The notes below the pieces were generated by a model that searched no databases, was not told the origin of the DNA, and saw nothing but the letters and a program-made list of their open reading frames with translations. DNA of 64,000 nt. It comes from Ascidia mentula. Its lineage: Eukaryota; Chordata; Ascidiacea; Phlebobranchia; Ascidiidae. Each line of letters begins with the position of its first letter. The stretch's first letter is position 1. Position numbers and translations under genes: made by a program. Of the stretch, positions 53,955 to 64,000 are shown piece after piece. The stretch is taken from NCBI GenBank assembly GCA_947561715.1, contig OX387201.1:4482001-4546000 (forward strand), given 5' to 3'.

Positions 53955-56632
53955 ACTTGATAAATAACACAAGGGAAAAAAACAACTTAAATTGTGTATA
54001 TTACTTTGGTTGTTCAGGGGTGATTGCTACAAATAAACCTAAAATCAAATCAACAAGTTATCAGTAAAAGCCATCGAAGTGGTTTAAGGATAAAGCATAA
54101 GGTTATACAACTGGAAATGCTAAATACAATCTGTTAAGGCGGCAGGACTGTTTCAAGAATAAAACTACTTTTAACAGCCTGCTACCGGTTGTCAATCAAG
54201 GTGATATTACGAGATCTCATGCCGTATGTCGCGTGTCGTGTCGCCAAGAAAACTCACGTCATCCCACATATGTTTTAAACAGGGCAAAAAACAATTTGTT
54301 AATCATTTTTTTAAACAAAACATGAAAGCAAATATTTTTTTAAAGTGAAATAATTGACAATTAATTCCATACACACGGAAACAGAAACACACGTCTTGAT
54401 CGGTGATTTTAAAACTGTGGGCCCTGGGCCAGTAGTGGGCCATAAAGACATTTCCAATGGGCCACAGAGATAATTGAACTTGTTCCACTATTTTAGTTTT
54501 TGGGAACCACTAGTTTAGCATGAAATTCCGTTCTGACACTGGGTTTCGCCAATGAGTCAGTGCGTCAGAGCGAATAGAACCTAAGCAACATATGGATAGC
54601 TGCGGTGAAATACAAGCGCCTTGCTTAATTATTGTGATGGTTATGGTAGAACTAAAATTTATCTTAACATGATCCAAGCTATAATAGTTGCAAAAGAATG
54701 AAACAAGCATCAATATTCATGGTTTTAAGGTTTTATTAAATTGACAAGAAACCCCCAAAATGCCTAAACAATATTGTAGACACTGTATTTAGTTTTGCAA
54801 CGTAAGAACAATCATAATGGACTTAAGCTGTTGCCAATGCGGTTATTTGTAGCCATTGTTGTTATCACGTAATTGTAATATGTTTGGCAACACTTGCTTT
54901 CGAGTATTTCCGTTTTGTTATTGCACTCTGGCGCCGGTTGCTCCAAAGAGTAATTGGAACCCAACAGAACTTAAATGGAACCACAGGGTTTTGCGAAACC
55001 CACTTTGGAAATGAATGTTTTAGACGAACACCAATCCGTAAGTTTCAAATTGTACGTAACACCAACAAAATATTATTTTAATTTGTAACCACTCCAAGCG
55101 ACAATCGATTGGTTTGTGAATATCACAAACTCAGTTTCAACTGTACGAAAAAGGCACAAATCCCATTGTTGGGATGTTTATTTTGATTACCTTACAGGAA
55201 CAAAGCTCGATTTATTTTGCCCACAAGCGTAACGCATGCTATACGTGTGTGACAATAGTATCTCGTTACATGTATTGTCCAAGCGACCAGCCTTACTTCG
55301 GCGCTGGACGAACCCGAATTATCACCTTCAATATGGTAAACAATGGCCCATCTCTGTTTGGCTGTCGTTTTTTGTTTTGTTTATGACAGACCTATAGGTT
55401 ATTTTGGAACTGAACATAGCTTTTTGTTTGCTAACTAATGAGAACGCACACACTAAATGAAACACAAATAAATGCACCATTTCATATCGGTAGTAACTTC
55501 AACCACAACGCGTCCGTCTGGCAGACGCCCGAAGAACACACAAGTTTTCATGTTTAAAAGTTCGGACGCTTTTAATGGGAGCGCGACAGTTCGTGGAACT
55601 TACGGCACACGGGTAGCGCACGGACAAAATAACAAAACACACCATTCGCTAAAAACCGAAAAATGGCGACAAGAGCTAAGTAATAAAAGTGTCAGAAAGA
55701 AGCGCGAAATGAAAACGTGCAACTGGGGGTTGGTTGCCGAACGGCAAGGCGTAACATCTATAAGCGTGCTGATGGCTTGGCGACTGTGGGCGTTGCGCTA
55801 CAGGAACAGTCATAAAAAAGTACATATGACAGGGCCTCCATTATGGAACAGGACAAGTGGTTTTGCAGACGCGTGTAAACAAAACCTAGTGCCGGTGTAA
55901 ACAAGGCCAAAAGAGGGTAGGTTTGGATATTTAAAAAAAGGAAAAGCTGCAGACGTGTGTCGTCAACAAAACTGGGGACCAAACGAAAACGTGCATTGTT
56001 TCAAAATGTGTGGTTTCCAAGGTTTAGGTATTTCCTACACGAGGCACTTTGCGGGATAGGCGGATGGGGGATCCCCCGTTGCGAAACTGTATGGGATGTC
56101 GATTTGCCCGTGCAACGTTTCCAACTACGCCGGTAAACTGTTGTAAGCCCCGGCAAACACGAGCGGAAAAGTGAGAAACACATCGGGAGGGTTTCGCTCA
56201 AAAACCTGAGCGGAAAAGCACCGTATAAGCGAGAATCTCTTCGCTGCCTTGGCGGCTGCGACGGCGTGGTTGGCCGTGACGACCCGTGCGGTTGCCACGG
56301 CAACAAGAGGCGAAGTTCAAATTTCATTGCGCATACAAAAGTTCAACGGAGGACACGGTATAAGATGACTCAGCGTAAAAAAACACGCGTGAGCACAAAA
56401 GTAAAACACAACAGTGACGTCACAGTAGCACGAGGTTGAAACTTGTTACGTCGAAGGTCGGCGGACAGGCGCACTCTTGCGCGCATGCGCGGGATCAGGT
56501 AAACGAGACGAAACCGAAAAATGCAAAGACAAAGAACAAGAAAGAAGAGGCTTAAAAATCGACAGGAAAATAAAAAAGAGGGTGGGTCGAAAAGAACGAA
56601 CGGAAAAGTGCTTCTCGAAGAACGCGCCGCGC
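53955..56632. other. Region between SUCLA2 and DYRK2
   Basis: About 2.7 kb. It holds the SUCLA2 promoter side and the DYRK2 3' UTR. A decayed hAT-like piece lies at 54403-54516. Minus-strand AATAAA candidates occur near 54731 and 55175. An ATG-initiated plus-strand frame at 55472-55900 (142 codons) has no domain or visible splice context and is not called. Confidence 0.4.
54403..54516 (-). mobile_element. Decayed hAT-like MITE
   Basis: Read on the minus strand it starts CTAGTGGTTCCCAAAAACT, contains repeated GGCCCA blocks (TGTGGCCCATTGG, TATGGCCCACTACTGG), and ends in GGGCCCACAGTTTTAAAAT. A terminal AGTGGTTCCCAAA with GGGCCACAGTTT-like text inside is a usual hAT MITE pattern. Inverted ends are imperfect. 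There is no coding capacity. Confidence 0.4.
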
Positions 56633-59600
56633 TCATCCGACGATCCGTGGAAGAACGGTGCGCGTCGCTGCCATAGCAACATGCACGTCCTTTGCTTTGC
56701 CTGAGCTCTGGCGGTTGTAGGTCTGTGGCTTGATTCCAGATGCGTTATCTCCGCGAGGTACCCCAGGAGGCTTTGGAAGGCGCCGCCGCAGCCAAGAGTG
56801 CCGCAGGGCTTGGGACGGGGTCATTCGGGCCGCCGGGTCCCATTCCAGGCAGCGCTTGAGGAAGTCTGTGAAGAGCGGGTCGTCGCACCCCTTGAGAGCC
56901 GTGACCCAGTCTTTCTGACCAGGCGGGCCGCGTAGTTTTCCTCTACGGGAACGTCCAGGCCCAAGCACGGTGCTTCCGTCCGATACGGTCGTGACTTGAC
57001 AGTAGCGCGGGTAGCCTTTGGAGCTGATGAAATTTTTGGCGCGCTTGGCCTGGTCAAGCAAGCGACGAGGGGGCATTCCAAGTAACTCGATTGCGCAAGC
57101 CAACTGGTCTCCTTCATCTTCGCCGGGTAGGAGTGGATAGCCAGTGAGGAGCTCGGCGAGGATGCAGCCGAAACTCCACATGTCAATTGGCATGCCGTAC
57201 CGGCTGCCGAGAATGACTTCGGGTGCGCGATAGAAGCGAGATTGGATGTAGGTGTAGACGCGCTGGTGTTCGTAGCACGAAGAGCCGAAGTCTATGACCT
57301 GCGATGTCCAAAAACACAGTTCAGAAGCAATAGCTTACAGTTATTGGTTTTATTAACGCCATTTCAATAAACCAGACATGGTGTCTCTAGAATTGAAATA
57401 TTAATTTCTTGTCACGAAATGTTGAAACCGCAAGTGAAACGTGTATACACATATTCGGTACAAACATGTTTGTTCCGTTAAAATATAAATGATCATTTCT
57501 CCTTTTTAGGGAATTGGACTTTACCTTGATGCCGCTTCGCCCTTGCTGTTTAAGCAGGATATTTTCGGGTTTCAAGTCGCAGTGGATGATGCGGTTGCGT
57601 TGCAGGGCGTCCAAACATTGCAGGATGGAATGGGCGAATTTGCGAACAAGCTGTAAGAATAATGCACATGTCATATGCGGGAAGCAATAAAGATACCATG
57701 GCTTGTGGGATTGACTTAAAACGAAATATTCTGCAACCGGTGACACAAAAGGTATACTCAAACGCTGATGAAAGAACGTTCAATCATCGATGAGCACTTT
57801 CTGCGAGTCATGCCATACAGTTTAAGCTGCTTGTGGTATTTACAGCGAGAAAATCAGTTTCCACACATGAGTTAATCCCCTGTGGGCAACGTACACCTTT
57901 GTTGCTCCATGACATGCGATTAATCACACCACACTAACGAGATATATCGATCAACAACTGTTGGTGATTCTTCTAGCAACCCACCACCAATACCACAGTT
58001 GAGCAAAGGTATTGTTCAGCAACAAATCGAGAGAATGCACATGTATGGCATTTAGCCTACCTGAAGGGAAAAGCCCTGGAACTTGTTTTTCTTGATCAAC
58101 TCGTACAGATTAATGCTTAGGAGTTCGAAAGTCATGCAGATGTGATTACGAAACGTGAAACTCTCCAGTATGTGGATGATGTTCATCGCGTTGTCCTGCG
58201 TTCACAGAAAAACATTTGTGACGTCACAATACGCTACCGTTCAGTTTGTGCGAGAGTTGTTTTGAGTTAGTAGTTTGTGAATTAAGTTTGCAATACACGC
58301 GAATGCAAATAATCCTTTCCTTAAACCAACAATATTTAAAAAAATGATTGTTTCGAAAAGCTACACGGTTTCAACAGGCTTTGAAAGTCACCTTGTCTTG
58401 CTTGCGTAGATGTTCCAGGATACGGATCTCCTCGGCCGCTTGTCGGTGAAACCGCTTTTCATTCCTGACGATTTTTAGCGCGACGTGCTGCTGGGTTTTG
58501 TGGTCGTACACTTTCAGCACCTGACAAAGGGCGAAAGGAAAATCGTAAAACACACCGTTGCCAAGTACAAAATTGCGGGTTTTCTTAAGTCTTGAACGTT
58601 CACAAGAAAGTAAGCAGTCTGGCCGGAAATGCGTTGAGCGCAGTTAAATTTAGAGATACGACGCAAATTGAACGTTGCAGAATGATTGAAGTGGCGACCT
58701 AGGCGCAGGTATATAAGGTCACATGTAATGTCATGGCGTACTTACGTCTACACCGGCTGTTTATTCATTACGTAAAAGATTGGTACATAGCATCTGCGTT
58801 TAATATCCATGCGACATACGTAAAATGTCATGGTTTACGGTGAGCCTTAATGGGGACGTGCATTAAAATATCCGTCATTCAACTTGCATGGGTCTATGGA
58901 ATTTTGTCTATGGAACAAGAATTTTGAACAAGTAATATCTTGTCAGCGGTTCAGGCAAAAAATAAATCGTTTAGCTCACAGCTAACATTACGTGGCAATA
59001 TTGGAGGCATTAAATGACTAATCATAAAATCAGCGTAATGCTGGCCATAACGAGGGCAATTTGATGAGGTGGTTGTATATGATTGTTTGGGTATCAGCGA
59101 ACTATTAGTCGACTAAGTTGAAGTAATGACTAGATAAAAATTACAACGATTCCAGAAGGACAATTTTAGGCAATAATTGAAAAAAAATTTTTGTTCCGAA
59201 CAAAATTTGTCAAAAACCCAGTTTTTAACTCGACCAATTATAACGCCAGACTAGTTTTCCAAACAAACGCATCCTACTGGTTTCGTAACAAATTTCGTCA
59301 GCTTGGTGGCAACGTGTTGGTTGCGCCAATGTGTTGCTGGCGCGAGAATCTGTCGCCCGGGGTAATGGTTTCGAAGGATAGAACCTTTTCCTGCGGTTTT
59401 TCTCAGTGTGGTGTTGCCAGCTCGTTTCCTTTGCGCTTTTACACGAGAACACGAATTAAGCGTTACTCGAATACAACGTTTCACGAACTGAATTGTCCTT
59501 TCAAACCCTGCAACGTTATTTCGCTGGACAAGAAACCCCCTAAGACGCTTTTCACCGAATATTTGTTTCGTTTTGACTTTGTTGTTTCAGCGAAGTATTA

Positions 59601-62175
59601 GCGAACATGTTTGGAAAGTTTTGCGTAAAACCAAATAGTAGCTCATAGAACCCTTCATATTTTGTAATGGAAACCAATTTGGAAAAAAGCATCAATGCTA
59701 TGTTATAAATTTCGCACTTTAGCATTTGCCACGCCATGAAATATAATCGTACAAAGCTGTGAAAATGATGAACAAACCTGGCCAAAACTGCCCTTTCCGA
59801 TCACACGCAATACTTCATAGCGATAGGAGATGTGGTCATGGGGTACGGCGATGTATGAACACTGGTCGTCGTCGTACCCATTGTTGTTGGCGGCTCCCGC
59901 CACGCCTTGGCGTTTTTTGGCCGAGGCGCCGGTAAAATAGATATGCGGGAAGCTGAAAACTTCGTGGTGTTCGTAGGACGACAACTTGTGCATGAACTGC
60001 TTCATTGCCGACTCTGGTGTCATGTACGGTGGACCTTCGGCGGAAATTTTGGACTTGGCTGAGCCGCCGGTGCCGGTGGAGCCACTTTCGTGGAACCCTG
60101 AACCACGTCTGGTCTGATGCTGGGGCGCGAGGGCGCGTCGGGCTGGCGAGGCGTGGTGACCGGTTCCGTACGTCCCTTGAGTGGCGTCTTTAGTCTGCAA
60201 AAGGGTTAATTTTGGTTAAGGAATGTTTTTCTTTGCCTTTTACAAATTCATACATGTTGCATACGTATGGTACATAAAACACCAGTTAACAGGGGATATT
60301 TCGTTTGTGTCTTACAAGAAAACTTAGTTAAAATTTTATCTACCTTGATAAATTTCTCCGCTAAACGTTTCCAGTTCTTTTCTGCTATTAAAATGTCGAC
60401 TGGCAGCTAATTATTTAAAAAAAAACTGCACAGTACACTACTTTACTCCAATGACTACCTGCTACCTTTAACAACAGGTTTGCTCAACATATGGGTAGCT
60501 GGAGGCTTAACACCAAGTTTTTATGACAATGACAGGCACAAAGAAAAACTTCCTTCTACATACCAGATAAATAGATAGGCAATTTTAATGACACTTTACT
60601 GGTTATCGCTTTGAGGACGTGGTAATGGGGATATAGTGTGCAACTGGGCTAATCACCTACAGTTAAAAACCTATTAAATTAGCTTTAAACATTATAAGTC
60701 TTGTGATGTAGCATTGGGGATTGAATCGTAAGTTGTACCAAGAACTCTTTTAAAAAGCAATGTTATGCGATTTTGTTTATTTCTGTTTTTTCTAAGTTGC
60801 ACATTTGTAAGTATATACTTCATTTAGGTAGTTTTAAAGTTTAGCAAAATCTCACACATTGCACTTAATATGCATGGACATTAAATACAAGCCACATGCC
60901 TAACTGGTTGTCAAACTTACATGTCCATCTTTTACTGAAGGAAGCGATGATCTTCGCTTCACTGTCCCAGAAGAGGGTGCTGAGGTGTTCTTTTTAGTCT
61001 GCATTGTTGCTAGGCTTCCATTCGGCAAAGTGCGTACACCAGAAGCATCTCCATGGTGGCTCTCAAACAACTGTTGAACCTTGATAGAAGAATTGCACAA
61101 ATGAAAAATTGTCCAAGTACACCATAAAATTAGGCAATTAAGATACATTTTAAGCTTTTTATATTCATTGGTGACAGGTTTGAGGAAAATTGTAAAATAA
61201 TCATGTATATATAACTTGGTTTAATTTAAAAAACAAACAACTTGTTTTAAAGCCAACAAATTAAAAGAGTAATAAACCTACATTTCACAAAGGTGGAAAC
61301 AGCGACAAACAAATAAAACCTCATAAGCTACCTGGCAGGGGCACGATACCACAATGCATTCAATCAGTAGAAGGACATTATAATTCAAAGTTTCCTATAT
61401 TAAAGAATCTAAAAAGTATTTTGTAACAATCACCAACTTCCAGTTTACATTAAATTGCAAAAATGTGGCCGCCTGAAAATCCTAAGCTGGTAGTCAGTGC
61501 TACTGACCTGCACTTACAATGATCTGGTTTGCCAGACAAACACACTAGCTTATCAGTGCCCCAAGATTGGCAAAGGCAAAATTGCCACAGGCAAGCTGTC
61601 GGATTTGTCCTTGTGAGCTGCTATGCATAATATATTCAGATCATTAAGAAAGCTGAATTATTCATGATTATGGGTGTAGCAGAGTGGCGGAAATGCCACA
61701 GAGTTGCTGTCCTGTGGTTTGCACATAATCCAATTACATGTGAGCAGTGCCATTGACTGAAACTGACCCCAAATTTTAGACAGTTTGCACGCTGAAGATG
61801 GAATACAAATTGATTTAAATGGCCGGTTCATTTTGTTTGGATTTAATTTAACTTGACAGTTATTTGATTTGATTCTATAGCTTTTGGGAACAAGTGGAAT
61901 TTATTGCATCAAATAAAGGTTAAAAGAAACTACCATTAAGAAAAACAATGTTGATTTCCGTAATTAAAAGTAATATTTTATTTCTAAAAGAAAAGAAAAC
62001 AACCAACCTGTAGGCCATTCGAGAGGTCTCCCAGTCCTGTGACGACCTGGTTTTTAATTGGTGGAAGTCCTACATGTCCGGCAGGCTCTGCAATTGTCCT
62101 TTGGTGATGTGGATGCGAATACATGCTACTTATCAGATTCTTGGTCAGCATATTCTTTTCTTTGTCGTTAACCAT
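56633..62175 (-). CDS. DYRK2: Dual-specificity tyrosine-regulated kinase 2
   Basis: Seven coding exons, all phase 0: 62008-62175, 60921-61079, 60194 down to 59778, 58392-58520, 58061-58195, 57525-57650 and 56633-57298, giving 599 residues (human 601). DYRK2 autophosphorylates its activation-loop tyrosine and phosphorylates Ser/Thr substrates. It also scaffolds an E3 ligase. The DYRK homology box precedes the kinase domain ([40 protein letters not shown]). The kinase shows the Gly loop GKGSFGQV, Lys in [13 protein letters not shown], catalytic [19 protein letters not shown], the YTY activation loop, and [20 protein letters not shown]. The tail ends RTVLPRIVG, as in DYRK2. The N-terminus is Ser- and basic-rich. 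No defect is seen. Confidence 0.95.
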
Positions 62176-64000
62176 CACAGCAGTGCTGGATAGTCCAATT
62201 CAGGCAGTTAGTTAAATTACAAAGTGGTCCCCTATCCCCCCTGACAGACACATGCTAAGTTGCATGGGACCTGGAAAATTGTAACATCTTGAGTTATTGG
62301 CCTACGCTTATAGTTTATTATGAATCATTGCATAAATAATTGTCAACAATCTGAAAAGAAGACATCCAAATGCACTCCACTCCTTAAATAATGAATAAAT
62401 AAACACTGTTTTGCTGAAAACCATTCACTGCTTGCTGGTTTTTTTCTCATCAATTCCACCACACTAACCAGAACCTATGTAGGAATGTCTGCAAACAGAG
62501 ATTGCGCACACACATATATATCTACACACCTGTGCAGAGTGTGCGAAAATTATGATGAATATTTGTCCCACGTACAACTTGCGGGCAACTACGCAAAAAC
62601 TTTTTGAGTCACAGCAACCACATTGCAGGACAGTCGCATTCGGTTGACGAATAGCACTTAATTATTCGGACATACGCAAGACGAATCGGTTGCCGGACCG
62701 TGCAAACGTCGTAATGCGGCTGATGTGGCGGAAGTTTTCATGTCGAATTGCTCACATTTTGCAGGTAAGGTGGTTTGGTTGGTGAATTACTGAGTTACGG
62801 GTAACCACAATATGCAGATTTTTGGAACCATCCGTAAAGATGACAAGATGTAAAGAGTCGCAATGGGCCAAACGAAGGTTACCGGAGCGGTACATTTTTT
62901 TGTGAATTAGAAATCCGAACAATTTGAGGAGAAAATAGTCGTTCGTTTTCCTTTCTACAAAGTACACAACTCGTTTATACAACATCGCCGAAAATGCATT
63001 TCTCCGCAAATGTAAAAATAAACCTTTCAATGTGCGTAGGCGAACAAATCCTATAGTCAGCGAGTCAACGCAGAACAACGCGAGTTAATGAACTTGGAGC
63101 AAATAAGTGGGACTAATAAACAACCCTGTGGCGACCTATTGGCCGGAGCAACCAACTGAGTAGACCCTTAACATCTTAGAATTGTAGTCTTAATCGATTC
63201 AAGGCTGTAATTGTGATTCAAGTCGCTGCGTTGGCGGGCTGGTGGGTCGGAATCGATCACACGTAAGGTCTTTCTAATGACGTCAAAACCGAGCGGTAGC
63301 AATTTATGTCCAATTGCCCACGTCATTAGGCAATCGTGTTGCCGAGGGTGTGTTTAATTACAAGCGCCTGCCTAAACACTTGCCGGCCTGATCCGCCGTT
63401 AAATAATTTACGATCGCCGGCTTCCTGTAGGGAACACGTCCGCACACTTTCTACAAGGGCGCTTGCCCTTTGAATGCATAAGGTTTTCCGCTAACTGACA
63501 CTATGCTACCGATGTTTAATCTTGTTCAAAAATTACGACGAATAGATCGAATGCAAATCTGTCAAGGACGCGAAAAACTGATAATCGTGTTAACGGTAGT
63601 ATTTCTTCCAACTAACCGCAACCACAAACACGGAAACTGCGCAATACACAATTGGTCGGTCTGTCGCCCGGTCAAAAGCGCCGCCGCCTATCCAAGCGGT
63701 CCCACAATATCACCGAGAAGCCGAAACAATGAAATACCATCGCTGCCATTCTACTCGTTGTTTGTCGAACATCTGCCCGCGACAAAAGGTGGCAGCTCAG
63801 GAGTTGACAGCAGATGCTGTAAGGGGATCTGCCACACCGCAGATCAATTGCGATTTCACGACCCCTGCGTGGTTTTATGTGATTCAGCCCATCTCGCGCT
63901 CGATGCAAGTCTGATCGCTTGGTGGTAGATACTGATGACACTTTACGAGTTGGTTGTGGTCATTGGGAGCCCGCTTGTAAATCGTTGTTTATTCATTTTG
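62176..64000. promoter_or_regulatory. Upstream region of DYRK2
   Basis: This segment lies 5' of the DYRK2 start codon and probably contains its promoter and 5' UTR. A TA/CA-rich simple stretch is near 62508-62530. Open frames at 62752-63078 (minus) and 63503-63928 (plus) lack domains. No other gene is supported. Confidence 0.35.

Noticed and set aside
55472..55900. 142-codon ATG-initiated plus-strand frame
   Set aside because: Opposite the likely DYRK2 3' UTR, with biased basic composition and no recognisable fold. It could only be rescued by conservation or transcripts.
63503..63928. 141-codon plus-strand frame near the right edge
   Set aside because: No domain; an overlapping antisense frame is also open. 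It lies in the DYRK2 upstream region.

Overview
The window is animal nuclear DNA: AT-rich, with spliced genes, GT-AG introns mostly of 100-700 bases, and AATAAA-type poly(A) signals. The genes include the animal-typical NPHP4, DYRK2, NALCN-auxiliary-factor and ADP-dependent glucokinase families. The small introns and roughly one gene per 5 kb point to a compact genome. Several start codons sit just after a 3' splice-site-like tract, which fits spliced-leader trans-splicing. Together these suggest a tunicate (ascidian, Ciona-like). The species is an inference; no sequence signature names it.

Layout. Positions 1-8,126 hold four tandem minus-strand genes for PAFAH2-like serine lipases (platelet-activating-factor acetylhydrolase family). 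Head-to-head with them, 8,771-10,289 (+) encodes a 183-residue protein made of two death domains. An unequal tandem duplication of about 0.6 kb (10,912-12,125) then leads into ADPGK (12,494-14,328, +). Two tandem SLC43-family transporters follow on the plus strand (17,223-18,659 and 20,943-22,469).

The minus strand from 23,806 to 41,230 carries NPHP4, a 71-codon ORF, POLR1D and a DCUN1D1/2-type gene. NPHP4 was rebuilt here as 28 in-phase coding exons giving 1,446 residues. DCUN1D is head-to-head with a NALF/FAM155-type gene (42,124-46,040, +). SUCLA2 (11 coding exons, minus, 49,035-53,954) and DYRK2 (7 coding exons, minus, 56,633-62,175) complete the window. Most splice junctions were placed by requiring GT/AG boundaries, continuous reading phase and continuity with the known family.

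The genes do not form one pathway. They are mostly housekeeping, signalling and ciliary genes, plus two local tandem families (PAF-AH and SLC43). The most interesting non-gene signal is a dispersed family with type I hammerhead ribozyme architecture. It has three copies: two in NPHP4 introns and one in a SUCLA2 intron. The helices are kept, but each copy carries one or two catalytic-core substitutions. Other points of note are the double-death-domain protein, a GC-AG intron in SUCLA2, a possible POLR1D/small-ORF operon, and a foldback repeat with a related copy in NPHP4 introns.
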